Origin: Patellaria atrata CBS 101060
Taxonomy: Eukaryota; Ascomycota; Dothideomycetes; Patellariales; Patellariaceae
Direction: 5' to 3'
NCBI GenBank assembly: GCA_010093705.1
Contig: MU006108.1
Location: 230,516 to 294,515 of the forward strand
Length of the DNA: 64,000 nt
Positions 34,364 to 45,256 of this stretch are shown piece by piece. Position 1 is the first letter of the stretch; each line of letters opens with the position of its first letter. Under the pieces are notes generated by a model, which was not told the origin of the DNA, did no database searches, and saw nothing but the letters and a program-made list of their open reading frames with translations. Position numbers and translations under genes: made by a program.

Positions 34364-35470
34364 ATGGCTGTAAAGCCATCGGTCACCGTCTTCAAGAGCT
34401 CCGCTGACGGAAACCTCGTGAAAGATACAACTGAAAGAAAGACCACCCTAAACTCTCATGAAGTTGGTATTAGAATCACGCATTCTGGCGTCTGCGGCAC
34501 TGACCTTCACTCTCTTGGGATGGATATAGTACTTGGACATGAAGGTTCGGGGATAGTAGAAGAGATCGGCGAAAAAGTGCAGAATTTCAAAGCGTAAGTA
34601 CTAGCTCATTGACTCAAGATCAACTCAGCTAAATGTGCATAGAGGCGACCACGTAGGGTTTGGCTATGTAAAAGATGGATGCGGCCACTGCGATTACTGT
34701 CAAGCAGGCTCGTTCTGGCACTGCAAAGACTCCCGGCACTACCAGAAAACAGACTTCGACCAAGGATCCTTCTCAACCTATGCCGTATGGCCTGAGACGC
34801 TACTAGTCCACATCCCCGAAGGTATGAACGGTGAACATGCTGCACCTTTCATGTGCGGAGGACAGACTGTATGGGTACCATTGACAAGGTATGGTATCAA
34901 GCCGTCTGACCGAGTGGGTATTATTGGAATCGGAGGGTTAGGACACTTGGCTATTCAGTTTGCTCATAAGATGGGCTTAGAAGTTGTTGTATTTTCTAGT
35001 ACGGAGTCGAAGAGGGAGGAAGCTATTGCGTTAGGAGCATCTGAGTTTTATGCGGGTGATAGTGTGCCAGAGAAGGGGATCGATTACCTTCTCGTTACAA
35101 CGAGTGGGCATCCAGACTGGGCAAAGTAAGTACATTAATAGGTTCTTCGTACTCGTTCGGTACACGCTAACACTAAACCCTTAGATATATGTCCCTCATG
35201 AGCCCCTTCGGCCACATCTTCCCCCTCTTAGTTACAAACGAGCCGATGAATTTCCCGTTCATGCCTTTTCTAGGGAAAGAGCTTAGCTTTCACGGCTCTT
35301 GTAGCTCGACGCCGCAGGAGGATGCTAGGATGATGCGGTTTGCTGCGCTACACGGGATAAAGCCTGTTATTGAGGAGTTTCCTATGACCCTTGAAGGTGC
35401 GAAGCAGGCACTAGAGAAGCTGAAGAAGGGGAAGGTGAGGTATCGGGCGGTTCTTACTGTAGAGGCTTAG
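34364..35470 (+). CDS. Zinc-dependent alcohol dehydrogenase (MDR superfamily, CAD-like)
   Basis: NAD(P)-dependent oxidoreductase of the cinnamyl/aryl alcohol dehydrogenase type. Exons 34364-34593, 34643-35125 and 35185-35470 join in phase to 332 residues, slightly shorter than the common 350. Catalytic zinc ligands are visible as Cys44 in SGVCGTDLH and His59-Glu60 in LGHEGSG. The structural zinc loop has its four cysteines ([15 protein letters not shown]). The nucleotide-binding fold has [17 protein letters not shown], then [14 protein letters not shown]; the residue after the second strand is serine rather than acidic, which favours NADP(H), an inference. The C-terminus [12 protein letters not shown] and GKVRYRAVL is typical. 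A TATA-like motif lies upstream. It is the last clear metabolic gene before the gene-poor island. Confidence 0.9.
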
Positions 35471-37381
35471 AGCGCAGCTTTAGTGCACACGTAGAATTGC
35501 ATGAGACTCGTAATCTTAAGTTACTAGTTAAACAAGAAAGGCATCCAAGGCTTGTTCTCTCATTGTACCCCTTATAGTGGTCTTGGATTAATATACGGAC
35601 GATCTAAAAGACCTTGGAGTCCGCCAGAGCTACAGTATAAAGTATAGTAATTAACCAGTGTATACCAACCAAAGAGTATCCAACGTGATAGAAGGATAAG
35701 GTACGGGAACACATGGACCGCCCTATAGGGCGAGGTTGATTCTGGGGCCCCGTATAAATGCCCAGGTACGATAATGAGCATAGGGGTTCAGGAACGCACC
35801 CTCTCCATTATTACTGGACGCGACACCGCCTGCATCTTGCACAAGGTACAAGTAGTAGTCGCTCGAGGTCTTCAGTCCCCAGGTACGCGCGCCACTCACA
35901 GAATAAGTTACCATAAGTAGAGTTTGTTCATTTCTAAAAGTCATGTGGATCGTAGACATATGAAGTTTCACTGCATGACGTAACAACCCGTCTCCATCTT
36001 CTTCTTCAGCTACTATTCCGCGAGTTTCTCAAACTCCACAAACTCTCCACATTGCTATTCTTTAGGTTATTCCATCCCTGTATCATCCTGAACGGCACCT
36101 CTTGGGTCATAACAATCCTTGGAACACACTTACTATCCTATAGCTATGTGGTTGTTCTACCTCTCGCCTCACTTTCCTGGATGTACGCCTCACCTTGCAT
36201 GCATGGCCACAACCTAAGGGCTAGACATCCCGGTGAATACCCTTCTCATTCGTACTTGGAGTCTGAATTTACTGACAAACACTAGTTGTTAACCTTCCTA
36301 TGGAGCTCGCTAACTCTCTGTTTTATGGACGTCTCATGTCGTATGCGGACTCTCACTCAGAGGTCAATTCAATCGATCTACCGCCGTGATTCACAACCAT
36401 GTTTAGCATATTGTGGCATCCTACTTGTGGGCTTTGACCAGTCCTCTGTCCTTAACCCAGTACCCCCGGTTTATTACCCTGGCGACATGGAGCAGCATTA
36501 TGGCGCTCTCCCAGAACAAAGGCAAAAGGAATCCCTAGGTCCCTAGGGTTTTAGCCTGTAATAGTATTATGTTGTACTGTAATCTGATCGATCTTGGATT
36601 CGATCAAGATTGGATCTCACATCGAACACAGATACCCTGAGATGATGTGATATTTAGAATCTGTGGGTGTATCTGATGGCTGTTTTCAAAGCAAGAACCT
36701 GAATTGGCCAATACCCCCTCTAAAGTCGGAGGGCCACCATGTTTCCAGTAGTTGATATTAGATCACAGGGTAGTGTACAGAACGGTTTGGCGAGTACCAC
36801 TGCGGACAATGCATAAGGCCCCTGGTTTATTCGCAACACAGTTGCGGGATTAAAGTCGGTTTCCTTCCGTTTCTATACCTCCTCGTCATGGTATTTTATA
36901 AAGTTGAATTAGCCTACGCGCCCCGGCATCCGAATAAATTCTACCCTTATGGACCAATGATTTCGGTCTATACAAGACAAATGGACACCACCGCATACTC
37001 CCTATGCTCCCTAGGGCAGCTTAGACATCCTCAGAAATCAGCTTTGTATCTTGATGCTTGAACGGGTTTCTTTCGCTTATTTTCTCTTTGTAACGTCCGT
37101 TAGACCACTTATCGCTCACGTACCTTGCTTCCTCCAGTGACTTTGATGGTCTTCTGTCGCCTCAGATATTGTTTGGTTGCGGCTTCTTCACTTTCCAGTC
37201 TCCTCTATTCCCATAGTCGGCTATGCTCATCCTCTCATTTATTTATGACACCCTTTACCGTGTAGAATATGCTTTTAGCATACTCTGTCCACGAACAGCG
37301 ATCATATCTCTCACGCCTCCATTCATGTCTTTCTAAGTCTTCCATATTAGGGCTCTTGTCGAATCTTAATACTCTCTCATC
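35471..37381. other. Left part of gene-poor island
   Basis: About 1.9 kb with no recognisable gene. It includes one weak minus-strand ORFan (35723-35959, listed separately). Two adjoining plus-strand frames at 36052-36546 are in register but broken by a stop and lack an ATG at the second part. A minus-strand frame at 37235-37438 has protein-like composition but overlaps the first exon of the orphan gene. Confidence 0.4.
35723..35959 (-). CDS. Possible orphan small protein (78 aa)
   Basis: Minus-strand frame starting MSTIHMTFRN with a protein-like, tyrosine- and glycine-rich second half (TSSDYYLYLVQDAGGV, NNGEGAFLNPYAHY). No domain, signal peptide or relative is recognised. It may be a relict, part of a spliced gene, or chance. 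Confidence 0.2.
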   Translation of the reverse strand: MSTIHMTFRNEQTLLMVTYSVSGARTWGLKTSSDYYLYLVQDAGGVASSNNGEGAFLNPYAHYRTWAFIRGPRINLAL

Positions 37382-38128
37382 ATGCGCGAACAGTTCCCAA
37401 ACCAATTTGAAGGCAGTTCTTCCAACGTTAATACTCATAAATCGATTCAGACTGACACATCGAGTGTCGAGGGGAACCCTCCGCTACTATCTATCGGTAA
37501 GTGTCCTAAGGACCATCGCTGACTTTCATAAGGGCCCGAAGCTGATCACTCGGGAAGAGATTTCAAACAGAGTGGCCCTCGAGGTGCCTGCTATAGAGGC
37601 ATTAGCAGCGCTACCAGACCCATACTCACTCGTGGACGAGTTTAGACCGCAGGTACCTGCAGTGTATCTTAGTCTATCGCCAGCAACCGCGTCTGATGCA
37701 TTGCGCGCTGAAGGCGGTCCAGATGATCCTAGAACCAGCATAACACCATCAACGCGTTCAGGATATCGGCTTCAGCTCGACAATGCTGTCGACGTTCGAC
37801 ATGAACAAAAGCATTTGCGTCAACAACACCTGCATGGCCCGTATCACAAAGAGGTATGTAATTCTTTCCATCAGTACGAAAATCCATTAGAAGAAGTTAG
37901 CCAAACCTATCATCGTTAGGATGAGTTACTAAAATACTATAGATGATAGCCAGGATCGATCAAGGGTTGATTGCTCTACGCATTGACGGACTAGTCAGAG
38001 ACCTCGTCCTTAGGAACTATTCTTGTATTGGACTCCACCCTAACGTACGGTATCTCCAGGAACTATCCACGACAGGCACGAGCAGATTGGTCACCCCCAA
38101 ATCAGCGGAACCATGTCGGCGTACCTAA
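37382..38128 (+). CDS. Orphan three-exon gene, hydrophilic protein
   Basis: I do not recognise the protein. Exons 37382-37496, 37558-37853 and 37943-38128 join in phase to 198 residues. The introns are 61 and 89 nt with good donors (gtaagt, gtatgt) and branch sites (gctgac; ttactaa just before ctatag). The predicted product begins MREQFPNQFEGSSSNVN, is hydrophilic and continuous in character across both junctions (for instance EISNRVALEVPAIEALAALP and, across intron 2, GPYHKE-MIARIDQGL), and ends in a basic tail. There is no signal peptide or membrane span. An alternative reading without intron 1 extends the frame upstream to 37269 but gives a leucine/serine-rich, less protein-like N-terminus. 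Probably a lineage-specific gene. Confidence 0.42.
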
Positions 38129-38725
38129 AGATAGGTTTCCGATGTTACAGTCCTGGTCTCCCATGGGAGAAATGCAATTCCTGGAATAATCAGAGCTAAC
38201 TTTGCAGCTTTACCGGTTTGTAACGTTCGCATTTCTTGATGTGCCAATTATTCCATTACGCGTCCGGGCGTGATCTGTGCCAACTCCCTGGCCGAACGAT
38301 TTGTTTGGGCAGTTGGGCATCAAATCGGTCAGCCGGTCAAGCCGGTCAGCCCGAATCGCTAGAGGCATGTCTCAGCAAGCATTTAATGACTCGTTAATAT
38401 CGTTTTTGGATATGTATAATTTTTGGATTGATGCCAATATCATCTATACTTTTGACACAGCAAATTTAGAAACATATCCAAAAGTTTGGTATAACAGTCC
38501 ATAAAATTAACAATGTAGCCCTTCGCCGAAATCTCCCATCTGGTCGACAGTAGCATCCACATTCGTTGATCGACCAGCGCATACATAATCTCTGATAACC
38601 ACACTTTTCTTTGCTACTCCGTACCAATCTCGCAACAGCATTGGACAATTTTTGAGTCAGGAAGCTCCGCTTCAAAGGGATCAGTGATTTGACTACACTA
38701 GTAGTACTTGTGTGTATCTCACCCT
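38129..38725. other. Intergenic region in the gene-poor island
   Basis: About 0.6 kb. It contains a short direct repeat of (A/C)GCCGGTCA at about 38326-38350 inside a 75-codon frame that is not convincing as a gene. Confidence 0.4.
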
Positions 38726-39028
38726 TTAGTCATTGACAGGTACGCCACATTCAGGACAACACTTCCCCGGAATGACCCATACGGTTTGACCTTTCGCCAG
38801 ACAATTGGGGCACTTCCTCCCTGGGACCTAAAGGCTCCATGTTAGCATTTCCATGGACTACTAATTGGGAGTAGATCAACGACTGACCGTCATCATCTGA
38901 GTCATTGGGGCAGGTTGTTGGAGCTGCTCCCAAGTATTCTCATCATCTGGGTCGGCTGCTATGAGGACTGGTAGTTGCTCGATACCGAGTCTGGCCATGA
39001 TTTCGTTACGTTGATGGCTGGATGACAT
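38726..39028 (-). CDS. Small zinc-ribbon-like (double CxxC) protein, 80 aa
   Basis: Two exons on the minus strand, 39028-38888 and 38827-38726, separated by a 60-nt intron, join in phase. The protein begins MSSSHQRNEIMARLGIEQLP, has an acidic middle (ADPDDENTWEQL) and ends in a small metal-binding module: CPNC, then about 14 residues, then CCPECG, finishing VPVND. This resembles the zinc ribbons of small fungal proteins and could bind a single zinc. No enzyme domain fits in 80 residues; a protein-protein or nucleic-acid adaptor is possible but not shown. The donor GTCAGT is less common than GTAAGT, which is the weakest point of the model. The regular CxxC spacing only appears after splicing, which supports it. 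Confidence 0.55.
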
Positions 39029-39261
39029 GATAGATCGTTGAGGTAAGTTCAATTGTTGAATGCGGTCAATTAATGAACGCTGAATGATGTTCAAGTTACC
39101 TTCACAGCAGCAGGTCAACCTTGTATTTATACTTTATGTTCTTCATACCACCCCTTTAGTGAGTGTCTCGAAAGTGATGTTCCCTATTGCACAAAGGTGT
39201 GTCAAGAAATTTTGTGCCCCTGGTGTCCTTGACTTTGACATATTCCTTCCGACATCATAGC

Positions 39262-39711
39262 ATGGCACAGAATCCGGACGTAGTACGCTCAACGCCAGCT
39301 CTACTCGTCGTACCATCGGTCTACGAAGCACTCAGTGCTCAATATTACTTCACAACACCACCTACCGAACACACGAACCTTTTACTCGGGGTTGATCTGG
39401 GTCCGCAGATAGACTAAATCAGCTTTTTATGTTTGATCAAGCGCTGGAATGCAATTGCTATCCTACGATGATTTCGAGGAAACTAACGTTTTCTAGGGTC
39501 AGTTGTGATGCGTAACTTGCACTGGAAAAGTGTATGGCTACCCGCATATCCAACAGAACAGTTCGAAAGTGCGGTGGAGCCAGATCAAATTCGTTATAGG
39601 TTCAAATTTAAGCGGATCTTACACGCCAGAACTCTGGGTCTTATTGATTATGGTTCTGCTGAAAACCTAGTATTACAGTACCTAGTTCCGATACGCCAGA
39701 TCTACCTATGA
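39262..39711 (+). CDS. Possible two-exon orphan gene
   Basis: ATG at 39262 opens a 46-codon frame (MAQNPDVVRSTPALLVVP...). Splicing from 39400 to 39497 would continue it in phase (VDLG-SVVMRNLHWKSVWLP) to a stop at 39711, 117 residues. The acceptor side is very good (actaacgttttctag), but the donor GTCCGC is poor. No domain or relative is recognised. Confidence 0.25.
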
Positions 39712-39889
39712 TTACCCGTACCGTGGTACTGGGAGTCTCATTATCGTAAAGTCGAGAGACTTTTTCCTTTCAAAATGTGATATATCACATCTTCTCCTCG
39801 CCTTTCACCATAGAGGACAAAAGTGTTACGAATATCAATTCTATAAGACGGACTGATCAAGTCACGAATACTTTAGCACATATCTATCT

Positions 39890-40270
39890 ATGGACGAATC
39901 AACCACTAATGAAAAGCATTTCGGGATTCCATCATCTGGAGGCATCTTGCTCGTAAATACCACAATTAACATGGGTCCAAGGGGTCGATCCCCCTTGTAC
40001 GGCGAATACTTACATATGGGCCTTGGATACTCTCAAACTTTTATTAATCTCACAGACCCGTCGATGGATTCTAGACTAAAAGACAGATCGTCCCCAACAG
40101 AGATGCGCCTCCGAAGAAAAGTCGGTAACATACAGGACGTCGAAAATATGTACTCGTCCATTGATTGTTTTTGGTCGTACATGATGTTGAAAGGTCTCAA
40201 CGTACTAGTCCTCCCCCCTTTGTGGCCGATGAAACTCTCAACGGTACGCCTTAGAGTCCCTTTATCCTAG
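39890..40270 (+). CDS. Possible orphan ORF, 126 aa
   Basis: ATG-initiated frame (MDESTTNEKHFGIPSSGG...) with mixed, protein-like composition and no recognised domain. A potential GTACGC donor lies near its 3' end, so it may be the first exon of something longer. It has no homologue that I recognise and may be chance. Confidence 0.2.
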   Translation: MDESTTNEKHFGIPSSGGILLVNTTINMGPRGRSPLYGEYLHMGLGYSQTFINLTDPSMDSRLKDRSSPTEMRLRRKVGNIQDVENMYSSIDCFWSYMMLKGLNVLVLPPLWPMKLSTVRLRVPLS

Positions 40271-41904
40271 TCAATGGCAAAATGGGCATCTTTCTTGTTA
40301 CCTCCAATGCGGTCTAAACTATTCATTTTTGCTTTCCTATGGACAGACTTCCTAGAATGGTGCTGCGTTCAACGCTAAGGTATCATAAATCTATGAGGTT
40401 AGGAAGTCATCACTTAGACAACCTGTCCATGCACAACATCGTTGCCTTGTGTTCAATTGGTTGTACTGTGATACGACTTTACTTTTGTAGCTTATCTAAG
40501 CTCACAGGTTCCTCCTGGACCCCCTTGGTGTCCCCGCTATCGGACGGTTCTTGTACTGTTGTCCGTCTCACTAAAGCCTAGCATCTCACTATCTTTCGCT
40601 AACACCAATAAGGTAGCAAAAATGTACGCGTCACACTTCTATCTGAGCTAGAGCTACTAGCAACGCTCCAACTATTCGCAAATACCCTGAATAACGGTTA
40701 CATTAGCATCTGATCATCCGAGTAGCTTCCGCGAGGGAGAAACTCGAATCACCTCGCCAAAAACATCCCCTTGCTTATAATGACGAACGTCTTCTCGAGT
40801 CTACCGTCTACGATAAACGCCTCCTAGAATCCTTTTAGATGACCTGAGTAACTACCTCCCGGAACTGCCTCCGACGGGGTGTTATAGGACTAAAAGTTAG
40901 TTATCTATAAAAGCTATTATTGCTTCCCTTTAGTCGCAGCAAAGATGTGCAATATGGGGCTTACAGGCCCATCTAAAAGTTCTCGCACCGGCGCCGTCTG
41001 GTGTGTGTGTCGTATACATTCCACTTCTCAGGCGATTTCGAATACCACGCGGAGACGCGGGCAAAGTTCAACAACAACAATGTAGCGCTACCGATACACA
41101 CACTCCGCACTGGATACCAAGTATGAGAATCAGATCCTAAATGTGCTCCCTCAGTGGACACCTGCTCCCCGACGTGATCTCAACAAACCTTAGGCCCGGC
41201 TGTACCGTACTGTGTGCACATCAAAAAGAACCGATCTCAATATCAAAGCGTGGTTTAATTTCCGCGTTCGAGATGTCGAACTCCATTGCTGCTACGGTTT
41301 CATCCGATTGCTCAACAAATAGTCACGGGGTCACCTACATGTAGTAATCTGTAGCTGCCCGTTGGGGCCCTGCGAACAAAACGGACCGGTGTCGGTGATG
41401 CATCACATTTGGAATGACGTCTGCTGGGGGTATCGAGCCCACCTGTCCATGAATCTCTAGAACACTGCTGCAAAGCTTTGATAGTGCCGATTACTGTGGG
41501 AGCTATTGGTACCGTTCTACTGCTTGGTATGGAAACTCAAATTTCGCGCAATGGTTATCATAGCACGACTTACACCAAACAACAAGGCCTCTCAAACGTT
41601 CGGACATGATTTATTAGTCCACGAGAGCACTTATGGCATAGATCTAGCGTCCACTATACGCCTCACTTTCCGCTGCGTAGATGTCGACTCGACCCGAACT
41701 TAGCACTGGTTCCTGATATTCATGGGAACTCTCATTCAAATGTGATACTGTATGGCTGTAATACAAAAGTGGGTATAATGTGGTCTTCTGACAAAAGTTG
41801 CTAACCAGTCCCAAAAACATAGGGTGAGTCGTGGAATACAAATGCCCGCTAAAAGAAAGAACCGTCTCGAGGACTCTATGGATGAACACGGGACGATCAG
41901 ACAA

Positions 41905-44394
41905 TCATGCTGGCGCCGAACCCTCGATAAAGTGTTTTGTAATTCTCACAAGCAGCGCTCCGCGCGTTGCAACGCCGTGCGCATCGTACAGGTGAATCCA
42001 CCTGTAGCCCTGCTCGAGGAGGTCTAGACGGAAACACGCCCAAGCGGCAAGATCGTCTCGAAGTCTATCGTCATCCATGACTTTCAACCTACAATTCAAA
42101 ATCATATCAGCAGAATCCTATTGTTTTGGCATGTCGGGTAGATGCGTATCCAATCTCCGATATTCTTTTCCGTTGTGGGTGCCGAGAAATTTTCATCAGC
42201 CACCACAACTGGGGTGTATGTATTCGCCTCGAATTGGCTTATTTTCCCGGTTCCACGCTAGATTGACGGAGCCGCTTGATTTTGATGTTGTGCATCTTCC
42301 AGGATATGCGACAGCGAGACGAGAGTCTGTGTGAAACCGCGTACAGAGAAGCCGCGAGGGAAAAAGGTGGCGCCACACACAAAAGACGTCCAGAAGAAAA
42401 ATCAGACAAGAGAAAATCATTTACTAACCTCAGAAAGCTCAATTCCGGCACAACACCTCTGACTCCAGTGAAATGTATCACTTCGCGACCAAAATCTGGA
42501 TCTTGCCCTCGTCGAGTCGTCGTCTTACGCTTGTACTCCTTCTCGTTCGCTTTTACGGAACCCGACTTTTCCTCACCTGGTATGCGCTCGTGATTCTCAG
42601 TATGCAGTTCCCACTTCACGTACGGCTTGAACGTGTGAGCTTTCTCCTCGTCGGGCGGCAGTGGAATGTCCTGACCGGCGAAAACTTCGATCTTCAAGTC
42701 CAGTATGCCGTGCTTCGCCGCGTTTTGTTGATGATCGGCCGTGGAACCGCTGCGATAACCTTCAGGCTTCAAAACCCAACCGGCGGAGCCCATGAACATG
42801 CCTTCGTTTAGCATCATGCCTGCGTCCCACTTTTGCCAGTTGAGAGCGACTATCTGGACACCTTTGCGCCAGAACGGAGATGGGTCAAGGTTGGATGAGG
42901 AGAATCGGATACCTTTTGGGTATGCCCTCATGAGAAAGCTTTTGTTGTGTTTGAAGAGGTCGGTGGGTGTGTTTTCGTGGACCTCCATAAGTGCTCGTTC
43001 GGACAGCGAGAAGATGTGGGTCGGTATCTGAGCCTCTGGTGATTTGAAGTCTTTGAAGTGATAGCTCCTCGTGTACACTCCCAGACGACTTAGAGCTTCT
43101 ATCATCTTAGCCTTTTTGACTCGTTCACCGCTTGGAGACAATTCTTCGTCTGAAGAGGAGGAAGAAGACGATACAACAGCCTCTTGCTTCGGCACCAGTG
43201 TAGGCTTAGGTTCTTCACCTGGTGGTTTAGGCGGTGTATATTTGACTTTGATAAGGATTTTCTTATACAGGGCTTTAAGGGGAGGCAATTGAAGGTTCAT
43301 GGGATCAGCGTCAAGATTATCTCTTTGCAGGTCTACTAGCATCCCCCTCCAGGTCTCCTGCATGATTTCCACCATAATAGCTTGTTGTTCATGGCTGGTA
43401 TGGACTTCAAGGCTGATAATCACAGGTAGGTCCCTGGAATTCAATTAGCGACATGAAATCGATCCACCTTGAAAATAGTATACATACGATGTCACGAAGC
43501 CGTAGTCGCGGATAGTCTCGCACACAGCCCTAAAGGGGATCTCTTTTGTAGCAGTGTACCCATGCAGAACACGCGGTTCAGCTCTGAAAGACTGGGATCT
43601 CCAAGGCGTAATTCTCTCGTCCCCTGATCTTCCTGCCGGGGATGCCTTCTTCTTGCCTTCTGATTTTGATGGAGAAGTTCGTTTGTCCTTGGATGACTTC
43701 CGCTTGAGGAATCCGAGTTTGAGTCTATCACGAAGGCCGCGATTTAATTCCTCGTCTTCTCCTTCATCTTCCGAGGAAGAAGGATCATCGCCGTCCCAGA
43801 CGTCTATTTCTACGCATCTGCACCCTCTGAGCAGGACCTATGATATATAAGCATCCCGCAAGTAAGAGGATACAGAATAGTAACGTCATTGCGTGATAGG
43901 GAGAAATGACAGAATGATGGTAAGAATCACAACAAAAGACCTACATTTTTATACGCATCAACACTCGAATCGCTCGATAGCTGATTACCTGTCAAATACG
44001 TATTATGGCTCGAGGAGATGAAGTAATTAGAAATCGGGTAGCTCAGATCCTGCTTCGAGTTGGCGAACGACATCGCGTTCCCGTGCTCACTCTTCAGCAG
44101 GTCAACAAATCCTTCGAATGACAATTCTCCTACGTCCTTCATTGACTGCAACCCATCTGCGCTGCGGATCTGCTCTTTCTCCAGCCATTCTCTCACCCCG
44201 AGCCCGCTCCGCAGATCGTGCTGAGCGCTGACTTCATCGTAGATCTGTCGGATGTAGTTGGATACGGTTGGTGAGAAGGACTGGATCTGGGAGGTTCTGG
44301 AGGTGGTTTGGGCGGGCGCTCCACCGCCGGCTTGGGCACCGGACACGACGTTTGTGTCTTGGACTTTGGTGGTTTCGAGGGGTTTGGAGGACAT
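41905..44394 (-). CDS. PLC1: Phosphoinositide-specific phospholipase C
   Basis: Hydrolyses PIP2 to inositol trisphosphate and diacylglycerol. Minus-strand exons 44394-43945, 43837-43488, 43433-42429 and 42088-41905 join in phase to 662 residues. The last join crosses a 340-nt intron and restores the conserved C2 end ([20 protein letters not shown], then [10 protein letters not shown]). A short EF-hand-like region precedes the X domain, which has catalytic His130 in [15 protein letters not shown] (Glu160, Asp162) and the second His278 in SLEVHTS. A charged Ser/Lys/Glu insert (about 169-230) and an acidic serine run ([10 protein letters not shown]) separate the catalytic pieces; the Y domain has [17 protein letters not shown], GAxxVALNWQ-like [16 protein letters not shown] and [12 protein letters not shown]. 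If the long intron is retained the frame continues to a stop at 42239 with an unrelated basic tail. Confidence 0.92.
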
Positions 44395-45256
44395 AGTTAG
44401 GTAGATGATGATTCCTCAGTTCCCTGCCTGTGGAATCGAAAAGGGATAAAGAGATAGAGGTGGCCTATGACTAGGTGTGTGAAGTGTGTAGAATTCAAGG
44501 AAACCTCGCGGTGTTGAGTCAATGCTCTGACGTGGACGGTAATTAAGGGTCTGTTTTTTTTTTTTACTTTGGGAAGGTTCAGCTGAGGTGGGCAAGACTA
44601 GGCATACACGGCATGAGGTGAGGTAAGGTAAGGTAAGGGTAAGGTGTGATGTGGTCAGCCTTTCGTGAGAGCGCGACAGGTGCCTGCTGGCATTGGAGTC
44701 TCTAAGGTGGGTAGAAATTTTGTCTACGGTAGAGGTGATAATAATATTATTGTAATTTCTGGTATTAAAGAAGGCGCAGAGGAATCCCTTTGTAGAGAAC
44801 AAAGGGAGTGTAACAGGTAACAGAGAGGGGAAGTTCTTTCAAGCTTTCAGGTTGGATCTTTAAGCTTGCTTTTCTGGGTGGTGGTGAGATGCTAGCTGCA
44901 GGGATTAGGGCTTTAGGCTTTGTGTCTGGGCTGAGGAGCATCAGATACTGCAGTCGTGAGGTGATGCATCAATCGCTTTGACCGCTTTGGGAAACTCCTC
45001 GTTTTGTGTCTGAAGCTCGGATTTCTATGTCTTAGAAGTTACCTTATCCTCAGATTCTGAGTACGGTGTAAACATACTACCGTAAGGGGCCTTGACGAGG
45101 GAACTTTGGTTAGGGGTCCAGGGTCCAGGACTGGCTACGTCACTGGCAATATTTTAACATTTCACGTACGGAGTAATTCTTCGACGCATATAGCATCAGA
45201 CAACGATTACTCATACGGAAGCAAATTAAAGCAAAGCCTTACATAGAATTTGAATA
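44395..45256. promoter_or_regulatory. Divergent intergenic region PLC1/cupin
   Basis: About 0.86 kb with promoters of both neighbours. A run of T at 44551-44561 and a short AGGTA-type repeat at 44616-44645 lie near the PLC1 start. No gene seen. Confidence 0.45.
44616..44645. repeat. Short pentanucleotide repeat (GAGGT/AAGGT)n
   Basis: About six tandem units of GAGGT, AAGGT or AAGGGT upstream of PLC1. Confidence 0.7.

Larger units (their letters stand above)
39029..41904. other. Right part of gene-poor island
   Basis: About 2.9 kb downstream of PLC1 (which ends at 41905) with only weak ORFan candidates, listed separately. Between 40.3 and 41.9 kb all frames are short. A plus-strand stretch near 41010-41130 reads as protein-like (for example GDFEYHAETRAKFNNNN) but has no start and no supportable splicing, so it could be a gene relict. 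Confidence 0.4.

Noticed and set aside
36052-36546. Two joined plus-strand frames separated by one stop, as a possible pseudogene
   Set aside because: Amino-acid composition is not protein-like and no homologue is recognised.
37235-37438. 67-codon minus-strand frame with protein-like composition
   Set aside because: No splice partner found and it overlaps the first exon of the better-supported plus-strand orphan gene; kept only as a remark.
37497-37532. 36-nt intron alternative in the orphan gene
   Set aside because: Shorter than plausible fungal introns, and the 61-nt alternative fits phase and branch site.
41644-41904. 86-codon minus-strand frame in register with the PLC1 last exon after its stop
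   Set aside because: It follows the expected PLC1 terminus and has no conserved features; treated as 3' flank rather than readthrough.
35471-41904. RIP-mutated transposon
   Set aside because: Sequence does not look extremely AT-rich and no transposase or reverse-transcriptase fragment was recognised; a dinucleotide count would be needed to be sure.
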